From JBKPFU01 sp046728975 (lineage in GTDB: Bacteria > Actinomycetota > Thermoleophilia > Gaiellales > Gaiellaceae), in contig JBKPFU010000007.1 in the NCBI GenBank assembly GCA_046728975.1, forward strand, positions 1-48,877: a stretch of 48,877 bases of DNA, in the 5' to 3' direction. Under the pieces are notes generated by a model. It saw only the letters and a program-made list of their open reading frames with translations, was not told the DNA's origin and made no database searches. Every line of letters begins with the position of its first letter. Within the stretch, counting starts at the first letter, position 1. Both the position numbers and the translations under genes were made by a program. Below, one piece after another: positions 38,830 through 45,877 of this stretch.

Positions 38830-39429
38830 ATGCCTGGGCGGTTCGGCCCCCGGTTCGCGCTCGAAGCAGCCTTCCTGATCCTGGTGGCCGTCGCCGCAGG
38901 CCTCGCCGATCTGCGTCCGGCGGTGATCGTCGCGATCATGGCCGGCGCCTGGGTCCTCGTTGCGCTCGTCGAGTTCTTCTCCGAGCGGATCACGTTGATG
39001 CGGCCGTTCGGGACGTCGTACTGGCGCGCGGAACCTGCCGAAGAGGAGATCGAGCACATGCCGCCGCCGGAACCGGCACCAGAACCGACACCGGCACCTG
39101 CGAAGGAGGTCGTCGTCACACACGCGCCGGAACCGGAGCCCGAACCCGAGCCCGAACCTGAACCCGAGCCCGAGCCCGAACCAGTCCTTCCCGCCGAGGA
39201 GGCGACCATGGTCGTTCCCAGGGAGACCGAGGCCGTGGAGGCGCAGCCCCCTCGCCGGCGGTGGTTTCGCCGGCGGCGCAAGGAGGAGGTCGAACCGGAG
39301 CCCGAGCCTCCCGTGCCGCAGCCACGGCACGTGCGCTTGCTTCCGCCGCGGGGCGAGGACGCGAGCGGCGCGGAGGCGGAGGTTGCCGAGGTTTTCGACC
39401 GTGGCGAGCGTGACGAGCGGGCGCAGTGA
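38830..39429 (+). CDS. Membrane protein with Pro-Glu-rich cytoplasmic tail
   Basis: A 199-residue protein: two closely spaced membrane segments (about 9-28 and 30-52) then a long hydrophilic tail, (Glu-Pro)n from about residue 98 to 118, a basic patch (PPRRRWFRRRRKEE) and an acidic end. Both termini probably lie in the cytoplasm. Repetitive PE stretches form stiff extended rods; here the rod would reach from the membrane into the cell. ATG 38830; the TGA overlaps the next start (GTGA). No family recognised. Confidence 0.72.
   Translation: MPGRFGPRFALEAAFLILVAVAAGLADLRPAVIVAIMAGAWVLVALVEFFSERITLMRPFGTSYWRAEPAEEEIEHMPPPEPAPEPTPAPAKEVVVTHAPEPEPEPEPEPEPEPEPEPVLPAEEATMVVPRETEAVEAQPPRRRWFRRRRKEEVEPEPEPPVPQPRHVRLLPPRGEDASGAEAEVAEVFDRGERDERAQ
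39129..39184 (+). repeat. Hexanucleotide tandem repeat encoding (Glu-Pro)n
   Basis: About nine tandem copies of GAGCCC/GAACCC within the Pro-Glu-rich gene. Such in-frame hexamer tracts can expand or contract without frameshift. Confidence 0.8.
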
Positions 39430-39806
39430 AGATTTCGCGCTTGATCCGCTCCACCGTCGACCGGAAGCCGGAGCGCCGCGCGCCCGTCGAGCTCGAGCCA
39501 CAACCCGAGCCCGAGCCGCAGCCCGACCCCGTGCCGGCTCCCGACCCCGAGCCTGAGCCGAAGCCGGAGCCGGTGCCCGAGCCGCCGCAGCTCGGGGGTC
39601 GCGCCGACGCGACGCGGGAGTGGAACATCTGGGATCTCGAACGGATGGCAAAAGGCGGCGAGGGGGTCGACACCGGCCGGGACGAGGAGCGCTCGCTTCT
39701 GCTCGTTCAGCTCCGGCAGTTCGCGGAGCCCGACGGAGCGCTGCCGAGCAGCTTCGATCCGCTGGTCCGGGAGTCGTTCGGCGAGCTCATCGCGCAGAGC
39801 CGGTGA
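39426..39806 (+). CDS. Pro-Glu-rich soluble protein
   Basis: A 126-residue protein with a short basic N-terminus, a Pro/Glu/Gln/Asp-rich stretch (about 20-54: LEPQPEPEPQPDPVPAPDPE and on) and a folded-looking C-terminus with WNIWDLERMAKGG and SFDPLVRESFGELI. No signal peptide or membrane segment. It overlaps both neighbours by four bases (GTGA). Its tract resembles the upstream gene's. The two may bind the same partner or each other (inference). No known family. Confidence 0.72.
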   Translation: MKISRLIRSTVDRKPERRAPVELEPQPEPEPQPDPVPAPDPEPEPKPEPVPEPPQLGGRADATREWNIWDLERMAKGGEGVDTGRDEERSLLLVQLRQFAEPDGALPSSFDPLVRESFGELIAQSR

Positions 39807-40222
39807 ACGCAGTCCTCGCGCAGCGACAGGTGGCGCTCGCAGGAGTCGCGCTTCTGGCCGCGGTAACCGCACTTGCGATCTCGTCGAGGGGCTCGAGCTC
39901 CGACGAGGCTCGATCGCTGCCGAAGCCGGTTCCCGTCGCCGGCGGGTGGTACACGGCGCTGGCGGGACCAGTCAACCCGCGCGTCGGACGCCGGACGAAA
40001 TGCGGCGTTCTGCTCAGGCGGCAGACCGCCGGCGTGATCGATCCCGTCCTGCCCTGCAACGTGAAGATCTATCTCACGTACAAGGACAGCCCCGAGGTGC
40101 TCACGCAGGTGATCGACCGCCGTGCCGTGGTTCCGGGACGCCGGTTCGACGTCACCGCCGCGCTCGCCGAGAAGCTCGGCCTCGACGGGGTGCAACGCGT
40201 CAAGTGGGTCTACGCCCGCTAG
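39803..40222 (+). CDS. Exported RlpA-like double-psi beta-barrel protein
   Basis: A 139-residue protein with an N-terminal hydrophobic segment (about 10-27, ALAGVALLAAVTALAIS) acting as signal or anchor. The rest resembles a double-psi beta barrel: TKCGVLLRRQTAGVIDPVLP, VKIYLTYKDSPEVLTQVIDR, and VPGRRFDVTAALAEKLGLDG. RlpA-type domains bind or cut peptidoglycan; the catalytic Asp/His are not certain here. Overlaps the previous gene (GTGA). The TAG stop is the first half of the TAGAGT -10 of the RNA candidate. Confidence 0.75.
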   Translation: MNAVLAQRQVALAGVALLAAVTALAISSRGSSSDEARSLPKPVPVAGGWYTALAGPVNPRVGRRTKCGVLLRRQTAGVIDPVLPCNVKIYLTYKDSPEVLTQVIDRRAVVPGRRFDVTAALAEKLGLDGVQRVKWVYAR

Positions 40223-40225
40223 AGT
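40220..40225 (+). promoter_or_regulatory. -10 hexamer of the candidate 6S-like RNA
   Basis: TAGAGT; +7 falls at 40232, exactly the first base of the closing helix of the RNA candidate. No start codon follows at the usual distance, unlike the other hexamers here. Confidence 0.5.
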
Positions 40226-40231
40226 TGCGCC

Positions 40232-40391
40232 CGCGCCCGACCCTGTACGGGCGCCGCGCAGTCAAAGTAGAACCAACACTACTTCGAAGGGAGCCCGCGT
40301 CCGGATAGGGCGTTGCCCGAGGCCGGCAGGGCACCCACCTGGCTTGTCCAGGTTCACTCGTGCGTGGCGCAGTCGGCAGGGTCGGGGCGCG
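40232..40391 (+). ncRNA. Candidate structured RNA, 6S-like
   Basis: A 160-nt segment folding as one long hairpin. The terminal helix 40232-40245/40377-40391 has 14 pairs with one bulged G; after a small internal loop, 40251-40260/40361-40370 adds 10 pairs (one G-U). A large central bubble follows with a short hairpin on each strand (AAGTAG/CTACTT at 40265-40284; ACCTGG/CCAGGT at 40337-40353), then an apical stem (GCCC/GGGC, CCGG/CCGG, GGGC/GCCC, 40293-40332). Rod with central bubble is the 6S RNA plan. In Bacillus a 6S gene lies just downstream of aspS (from memory). No terminal U tract. An unrelated structured RNA is possible. Confidence 0.55.
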
Positions 40392-40410
40392 TATCGGACC
40401 GCCGACTGCG
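40368..40410. repeat. 10-bp inverted repeat ahead of the mnmA promoter
   Basis: CGCAGTCGGC (40368-40377) and GCCGACTGCG (40401-40410) are perfectly complementary. The left arm overlaps the RNA candidate's closing helix, so the two foldings exclude each other. A nested CCGCC/GGCGG hairpin (40399-40414) ends two bases before the mnmA -10 and could terminate the RNA. Confidence 0.45.
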
Positions 40411-40415
40411 GCGGC

Positions 40416-40421
40416 TACCCT
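40416..40421 (+). promoter_or_regulatory. -10 hexamer of mnmA
   Basis: TACCCT with the GTG at +7, the same hexamer used by the HAD and gltX genes. Confidence 0.55.
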
Positions 40422-40427
40422 CACCGT

Positions 40428-41705
40428 GTGATCGAGGTCTTCGGAGACTCCTCGCGCGATGACGAGCTCGCGTTCGTCCGGCTCGCGGTCGACGGCGATC
40501 GGATCGTCTCGGCCGACGCGGACGGTCTCGAGCGTCGGCTCGAGGGGCTGACGCTGCTCGAGGCCGCGGCGGTTCCGGGTGACACGCTCGCGGCCGACGC
40601 ACTGGCGAACGCGCTCGCGCAGGTCTTCCGGGCGGCGCCGGATCCCGGGCGTGTCGCGGTCGCGATGAGTGGCGGCGTCGATAGCGCGGTCGCGTTGCTG
40701 CGCGCTGGTCCGAGCGCGATCGGCGTGACGCTTCGGCTCTGGATCGATCCGGAGGCGCCCGCCTCGGAGCGTGCCTGCTGCTCACCCGAGGCCGTGCTCG
40801 CGGCGCGCGAGACCTGTCACGCGCTCGGCCTCCCTCACGTCACGCTCGACCTGCGCGACGAGTTTCGCCGGGCGATCGTCGATCCATTCGTAGCGGGCTA
40901 TGCGCGCGGCGAGACGCCGAATCCCTGCGTCCGCTGTAACGGCAGCTTCCGGTTCGCGGAGCTTCTGTCCTTCGCGAAGCGGGCAGGCGCTCGACGCCTC
41001 GCAACGGGCCATTACGCACGGATCGTTCCGCACAAGGGTCGTCTGCTCCTCGCCCGAGGAGCAGACGGAGTGAAGGACCAGTCCTACATGCTCGCGCGCC
41101 TCGACCCGGCGCTGCTCGAGCGGCTGTGGTTCCCGCTCGGCGAGCAGACGAAGGAGGAAACGCGCGCGCAAGCGAGCGCGGCCGGCCTCGCGGTCGCGGC
41201 GCGTCGCGAAAGCCAGGAGGCGTGCTTTCTCGGAGGCGGCGACTACCGGTCGTTCCTCGAGCGGCGAGGCCTCGAGTCGACCGAGGGCCCGATCGTGGAC
41301 GAGACGGGCGCCGAGCTCGGCCGCCATGCCGGGCTTTGGCGCTACACCGCCGGTCAGCGTCGAGGTCTCGGCGTCGCTGCCGCAGAACCGCTGTACGCGC
41401 TGCGCAGCGAGCCGCGCACGAACACGCTCGTCGTCGCTCCGCGCACGCGGCTCGGATGCCGCGACGTCGCGACGCGCGGGCGCCTCTACGTGCAGGCTGA
41501 GCGGGTCGAGGCGAAGGTGCGGTACCGCTCACCCGCCGCATGGGCCGATGTGGAGACAATCCCCGGTGGCTTCCGCCTGCGCTTCGACGAGCCGGTTTAC
41601 GGCGTCGCGCCCGGACAGGTCGCCGTCCTCTACGAGCACGACGTGGTCGTCGGGGCAGGAACGATCAGTCCTGCAGAGGATCGACGAGGTGCGCGCAACT
41701 TCTGA
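40428..41705 (+). CDS. mnmA: tRNA 2-thiouridylase MnmA with N-terminal extension
   Basis: A 425-residue enzyme adding sulfur to U34 of tRNA-Glu, -Gln and -Lys. The ATP PP-loop is AMSGGVDSAVALL (79-91); catalytic cysteines are Cys170 in PNPCVRCNGSF and Cys266 in RESQEACFLGG, and GLWRYTAGQRRGLGV marks the PseudoU-like domain. The first about 75 residues precede the PP-loop and look like an IscU/NifU-type fold without its cysteines (FVRLAVDGDRIVSA, LEGLTLLEAAAV). Such an extension is unusual. The frame runs upstream, but GTG 40428 is +7 from TACCCT. tRNA-Glu and tRNA-Gln, its substrates, are also encoded in this window. Confidence 0.93.
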   Translation: MIEVFGDSSRDDELAFVRLAVDGDRIVSADADGLERRLEGLTLLEAAAVPGDTLAADALANALAQVFRAAPDPGRVAVAMSGGVDSAVALLRAGPSAIGVTLRLWIDPEAPASERACCSPEAVLAARETCHALGLPHVTLDLRDEFRRAIVDPFVAGYARGETPNPCVRCNGSFRFAELLSFAKRAGARRLATGHYARIVPHKGRLLLARGADGVKDQSYMLARLDPALLERLWFPLGEQTKEETRAQASAAGLAVAARRESQEACFLGGGDYRSFLERRGLESTEGPIVDETGAELGRHAGLWRYTAGQRRGLGVAAAEPLYALRSEPRTNTLVVAPRTRLGCRDVATRGRLYVQAERVEAKVRYRSPAAWADVETIPGGFRLRFDEPVYGVAPGQVAVLYEHDVVVGAGTISPAEDRRGARNF

Positions 41706-41772
41706 ACGCCTTGTGGCGTTGAATGAGGGCGCTCCCGAAAACGGCGGAGTACGCGCACGACCGGGAGGCAAG

Positions 41773-42168
41773 GTGACGAGGGACGAGATCAGCCTGACGA
41801 TCCCCAGGGAAGAGGGCTTCCAGGACGTCGCCCAGCTCGTGCTGGGTGGCGTGGCCGCACGGCTCAATCTGACGTACGAAAGCCTCGACGACCTGGCCGT
41901 GGCGCTCGAGTCGCTCCTCGAACGGGCAGACGCGGCCGGCCACGTGACGGTCGAGCTGCACGTCGAAGATGAGGCGATCCGCGCGGCGGTCGGGCCGTTC
42001 CGGGACGGGACGCTCGCAGAGCTCAAAGGCGAAACCACCACCGGCCTCGGCCTTCGCCGTGTGCTCCAGACGGTCGTCGACAGCTTCGAGCTGGACGACC
42101 GCGACGACGGCGATTGGGTCGTGCTCGTGAAGAGCGTTCGCTTCAACGAGGCGGGGCGCGAGCGATGA
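41773..42168 (+). CDS. RsbW-like anti-sigma factor, degenerate ATP site
   Basis: A 131-residue GHKL-fold-like protein next to a sigma-B-type gene. The LDDLAVALESLLERA helix aligns with the RsbW/SpoIIAB N-box, and ETTTGLGLRRVLQ with the glycine-rich loop, but the Glu and Asn that bind Mg-ATP in RsbW are not there. It may thus bind sigma without kinase activity (inference). GTG 41773 has a clear GGGAGG (41763-41768) five bases ahead, one of the few real Shine-Dalgarno sites here; a longer start inside the 3' end of mnmA is possible. ATGA overlap with the sigma gene. Confidence 0.78.
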   Translation: MTRDEISLTIPREEGFQDVAQLVLGGVAARLNLTYESLDDLAVALESLLERADAAGHVTVELHVEDEAIRAAVGPFRDGTLAELKGETTTGLGLRRVLQTVVDSFELDDRDDGDWVVLVKSVRFNEAGRER

Positions 42169-42938
42169 CCGTCGAGAAGAACGACAAGACGCTCCTCCGC
42201 CGCTACCACGAGGACGGCGACCTCCAAGCCCGCGAGCAGCTGATCGAGCAGTACATGTCGCTCGTCCGGTCGCTCGCGCGCCGTTACTCCTACCGCGGCG
42301 AGCAACTCGACGACCTCGTCCAGATCGGGGCGATCGGGCTGATCAAGGCGATCGACCGCTTCGATCTCGAGCGCGGCGTCGAGCTGACGACGTACGCGAC
42401 GCCGAACATCATCGGCGAGATCAAGCGGCACTTCCGCGACCGCGGTTGGTCGGTGCGCGTGCCGCGCGGCCTGCAGGAGCTGAACATCCAGCTCTCGCGA
42501 CTGATCGAGGAGCTGACAGTCGAGCTCGGTCGGTCGCCGACGATTCCCGAGCTCGCGAAGGCGGCGGAGGTGAGCGAGGAGGAGGTTCTCGAGGCGCTCG
42601 AGAGCGGCCGCGCCTACAGCTCGCTGTCGCTGTCGAGCGGCGGCTCGCCGGACGACGACAGCGACCTCGACCCGCTGGAGTCTCTCGGCACCGAAGAGCA
42701 CGAATATGAAGTGTCGGAGGATCGCGCCGTCCTGGCGCCGGGCTTCCGTGTGCTCGACGAGCGTGAGCGCAAGATCCTCCACCTGAGGTTCTTCAAGGGT
42801 CTGACCCAGTCGCAGATCGCGCAGCAGGTCGGGATTTCCCAGATGCACGTCTCGCGGCTGATCCGCCGGTCGCTCGAGAAGATCCGCGAGGAGATCGCGG
42901 ACGAGGAGGCAGGCCGGGCGCGCGCCGCCGAGGGGTAG
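42165..42938 (+). CDS. RNA polymerase sigma factor, SigB/SigF/SigG type
   Basis: A 257-residue sigma factor of group 3. Region 2 (about 28-95) has QYMSLVRSLARRYSYRG, QLDDLVQIGAIGLIKAIDRF and TTYATPNIIGEIKRHFRDRG; region 3 with VPRGLQELNIQLSRLIEEL and SPTIPELAKAAEVSEEEV; region 4 with DERERKILHLRFFKGLTQ and SQIAQQVGISQMHVSRLIRR. It overlaps its likely anti-sigma by four bases, the classical rsbW-sigB arrangement. No anti-anti-sigma gene is adjacent, so that signal must come from elsewhere. Controls stress or stationary-phase genes in relatives. Confidence 0.94.
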   Translation: MTVEKNDKTLLRRYHEDGDLQAREQLIEQYMSLVRSLARRYSYRGEQLDDLVQIGAIGLIKAIDRFDLERGVELTTYATPNIIGEIKRHFRDRGWSVRVPRGLQELNIQLSRLIEELTVELGRSPTIPELAKAAEVSEEEVLEALESGRAYSSLSLSSGGSPDDDSDLDPLESLGTEEHEYEVSEDRAVLAPGFRVLDERERKILHLRFFKGLTQSQIAQQVGISQMHVSRLIRRSLEKIREEIADEEAGRARAAEG

Positions 42939-42951
42939 CACCCCCCGCACC

Positions 42952-42957
42952 TAGAAT
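42952..42957 (+). promoter_or_regulatory. -10 hexamer of the alaS operon
   Basis: TAGAAT, 9 bases before ATG 42966, 13 bases after the sigma gene's stop. Confidence 0.55.
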
Positions 42958-42965
42958 CGAGAGGC

Positions 42966-45482
42966 ATGCGCACCACCGCCGAGCTTCGCGAGGGCTTCCT
43001 CTCCTTCTTCGAGGAGAAGGGTCACCTGCGCCGCCCGTCGGCGTCGCTCGTCCCGCGCGCCGACGACCGCTCGACGCTGCTCACGAGCGCCGGGATGCAG
43101 CCTCAGATGCCGTACTTCCTCGGCCGCGAGAAGCCGCCGGCGCCGCTCACGACGACGGTTCAAAAGGTGTTTCGCGTGACGGACATCGACGAGGTCGGCC
43201 TCGACACGTACCACCTCACGTTTTTCGAGATGCTCGGCAATTTCTCGTTCGGCCAGTACTTCAAAGACGGCGCCATCGCGCTCGCGACCGAGTTCATCCA
43301 GGAGCGCATGAAGCTCGACTGGGGCCGGATCTGGGCCAGCGTCCACGCCGGCGACCCCGAGCTCAAGCTCGGCCCGGACGACGTTGCTATCGACCTGTGG
43401 AGGCAGGCCGGAATGCCGGCGGAGCGGATCGTGCCGCTGCCGAGCTCCGAGAACTTCTGGTCGGTCGGCGGCCCGGGCCCCTGCGGTCCAGACTCGGAGA
43501 TCTATTACGACCGCGGCGTCGAGGTCGGGTGTGGACGGCCGGAGTGTCAGCCGGGCTGCTCGTGTGAGCGCTTTCTCGAGATTTGGAACCTCGTCTTCAT
43601 GGAGTACGAGCTGCGTGCTGACGGCACGCTGACGCCGCTCCCGCAGCAAAACATCGACACAGGCATGGGCGTCGAGCGGGCGGCCACGACCCTGCAGGAC
43701 GTAATCGAGGTCTACGAAACCGACGGCTACCGGACGATCATGGACTGGATCGAGGACCGATCCGGCGTCGCCCACGACGCCTCCGAGGATGCTACGAAGG
43801 CGCACCGCGTCCTTGCGGATCACGGCCGCGGGATGACGTTCCTGGTCGGCGACGGCGTCACTCCGTCCAACGAGGGCCGTGGCTACGTGCTGCGGCGGAT
43901 CATCCGGCGCGCGCTGCAGCACGGCGCGCGGATCGGCCTAGACGGCCCATTCGTCGCCGACCTCGCCGATGTCGTGATCGAGCAGATGGCGACGGCTTAT
44001 CCGGAGCTACCCGACCATGCCGAGGAGATCACGCGGGTCCTCGCCGGCGAGGAGGAGCGGTTCTCGCAAACTCTGGCGCGCGGAATGCGGCTCTTCGAGG
44101 AGATCGTGGAGCAGGCGCAGGGAGGCGACATCCCGGGCGACCAGGCATTCCTGCTCCACGACACCTACGGCTTTCCGCTCGAGCTGACGGAGGAGCTCGC
44201 GCGCGAGCGCGGCCTCGGCGTCAACGCGGAGGAGTTCACCCGTCTGATGGAGGAGCAGCGGGCGCGCTCGCGCGGCGCCGGCGCCTTCGACGTGGAGCCT
44301 CTCCCCGGTCGCGGCGAGTTCGTCGGCTACGAACGGACGGAGGTGCTGACGGCGATCATCGCGCTAAAGGCGCGCGACGACGGCCTGTTCGACGCGAAGC
44401 TGGAGCGGTCGCCGTTCTACCCCGAGGGCGGCGGACAGGTTTCCGACACCGGCTTCATCGAGAACGAGGAGACGGGCGCGCGGGCGGAGCTCGTGCGAGC
44501 GACCCGCTTCGAGGACGACCAAGTCCTCACGTTCGCCGGCGACGGGTTCAAAGAGGGCGACCGCGTCCGAGCGGTCGTGCCGTGGTCGGTCCGCTTTCCG
44601 ACGATTGCGAACCACACGGCGACCCACCTTCTGCACAGGACGCTGCAGATCGTGCTCGGGGACCACGTGCGCCAGGCCGGCTCGGCCGTCAGGCCGGACA
44701 AGCTCCGGTTCGACTTCACACACGGGCAGCCGGTCACGCCCGACCAGCGGGCCGCGATCGAGGAGCTCGTCAACGAGAAGATCTTCGAGAACCGGCCCGT
44801 CCGCGCCTTCGTCACGCCGATCGAAGAGGCGCGGAAGCTCGGCGCGATGATGCTCTTCGGTGAGAAGTACGGCGACGAGGTCCGTGTCGTCGAGATCGAC
44901 GACTTCTCGCGCGAGCTCTGCGGCGGCACGCACGTCCGGTCGACGGCGGAGATCGGCCCGTTCGCGATCCTCTCGGAGACCTCGGTCGGAGCCGGCACCC
45001 GGCGGATCGAGGCCGTCACCTCGGGTGAGGCGTTCGCCTACCTGCGGGCGCGCGCCCATGAGGCCGACGAGCTGCGAGACGAGCTGGCGAGACAGCGTAA
45101 GGAGGCGGCGAAAAAACCGGCGGCGGCTGAATCGGACATCACGTATCGCGACGAATCGGCCGGGATCGTGGTTGCAGAGGTCAAGGCGCTCAAGGGCTCG
45201 GAGCTGCGGGATCTCTCCGATCGGATCCGGCAGGCGAAGAACGCGGACGCGGTCCTCCTGGGGTCGGTCGACGACGGCCGCGCGTATCTCGTCGTGAACA
45301 TCGACCGGTCGCTGGTCGAGAAGGGTGTCGACGCGGTCGCGATCGCCCGCCAGGCGGCGAAGAAGATCGGCGGCGGCGGCGGCGGACGGCCGACGCTCGC
45401 CGAGGCCGGGGGCAGGAACCCCGACGGGCTCGTGGAAGCCTACGAGGTCGGCAAGAGCGAGATCACATCTGCTCTTTCGTGA
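42966..45482 (+). CDS. alaS: Alanyl-tRNA synthetase
   Basis: An 838-residue class II synthetase. Catalytic core with SAGMQPQMPYFLGRE, KVFRVTDIDEVG, TFFEMLGNFSFGQYF and NIDTGMGVERAA; editing domain with NHTATHLLHRTL and the Cys/His metal site LCGGTHVRSTAEIG (about 655); C-terminal DHHA1-like domain (AKKIGGGGGGRPTLAEAGG). Slightly shorter than E. coli AlaRS (876), normal for Actinomycetota. First gene of alaS-ruvX-mltG-aroE-aroC-aroK; GTGA overlap with ruvX. Confidence 0.98.
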   Translation: MRTTAELREGFLSFFEEKGHLRRPSASLVPRADDRSTLLTSAGMQPQMPYFLGREKPPAPLTTTVQKVFRVTDIDEVGLDTYHLTFFEMLGNFSFGQYFKDGAIALATEFIQERMKLDWGRIWASVHAGDPELKLGPDDVAIDLWRQAGMPAERIVPLPSSENFWSVGGPGPCGPDSEIYYDRGVEVGCGRPECQPGCSCERFLEIWNLVFMEYELRADGTLTPLPQQNIDTGMGVERAATTLQDVIEVYETDGYRTIMDWIEDRSGVAHDASEDATKAHRVLADHGRGMTFLVGDGVTPSNEGRGYVLRRIIRRALQHGARIGLDGPFVADLADVVIEQMATAYPELPDHAEEITRVLAGEEERFSQTLARGMRLFEEIVEQAQGGDIPGDQAFLLHDTYGFPLELTEELARERGLGVNAEEFTRLMEEQRARSRGAGAFDVEPLPGRGEFVGYERTEVLTAIIALKARDDGLFDAKLERSPFYPEGGGQVSDTGFIENEETGARAELVRATRFEDDQVLTFAGDGFKEGDRVRAVVPWSVRFPTIANHTATHLLHRTLQIVLGDHVRQAGSAVRPDKLRFDFTHGQPVTPDQRAAIEELVNEKIFENRPVRAFVTPIEEARKLGAMMLFGEKYGDEVRVVEIDDFSRELCGGTHVRSTAEIGPFAILSETSVGAGTRRIEAVTSGEAFAYLRARAHEADELRDELARQRKEAAKKPAAAESDITYRDESAGIVVAEVKALKGSELRDLSDRIRQAKNADAVLLGSVDDGRAYLVVNIDRSLVEKGVDAVAIARQAAKKIGGGGGGRPTLAEAGGRNPDGLVEAYEVGKSEITSALS

Positions 45483-45877
45483 GGGTGCTCGCTCTCGACT
45501 ACGGGTCGGCGCGAACCGGGGTCGCGATCTCGGACGCCAGCGGCACGATCGCGCGCCCGCTCGGCGTCGTCGAGCAGGCGGCGACGGAAGGCGGCCTCGC
45601 GAGGCTGGCCGAGCTCGTCCGCCAGCAGGAGGTCGAGCGGGTCGTCGTCGGGCTGCCGCTGACGATGCGCGGCGGCCGGGGCGAGCAGGCGAGAGAGACG
45701 GAGCGGTTTGTCGAGGCGCTGCGGGCGGCCTTGGGCGTCCCGGTCGAGAGCTTCGACGAGCGGTTCACCTCCGATCTGGCCGAGCGAGACGAAAACCCGG
45801 CGGCCGCCGACGACGCCCGCGCGGCGGCCCATCTTCTGACGAGCTACCTGGCGTGGTCGAGCAGCGCAGGGGCATGA
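45479..45877 (+). CDS. ruvX: Holliday-junction resolvase-like/YqgF nuclease RuvX
   Basis: A 132-residue RNase H-fold protein required for pre-16S rRNA 5' maturation. VLALDYGSARTGVAISD (with the first metal Asp), VVVGLPLTMRGG, FDERFTSDLAER and the C-terminal DARAAAHLLTSYL are conserved. GTGA with alaS before and ATGA with mltG after; alaS-ruvX-mltG order is shared with Bacillus. Confidence 0.94.
   Translation: MRVLALDYGSARTGVAISDASGTIARPLGVVEQAATEGGLARLAELVRQQEVERVVVGLPLTMRGGRGEQARETERFVEALRAALGVPVESFDERFTSDLAERDENPAAADDARAAAHLLTSYLAWSSSAGA

Noticed and set aside
39129..39184. CRISPR or spacer-type repeats
   Set aside because: The repeats are a coding hexamer tract without spacers, encoding Glu-Pro. 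No CRISPR array was seen anywhere.
40361..40410. tRNA-like TGGCGCAGTCGGCAGG segment
   Set aside because: Resembles a D arm, but no anticodon arm or T loop (TTCGANT) follows at the right distance.
40223..40427. T-box or SRP RNA in the mnmA upstream gap
   Set aside because: No T-box sequence, no downstream synthetase, and no GGAAGG/AGCAGCC tetraloop region of SRP RNA.
40622..40684. CRISPR, IS or phage boundaries near mnmA
   Set aside because: No terminal repeats, transposase or integrase signatures; composition is continuous with neighbours.
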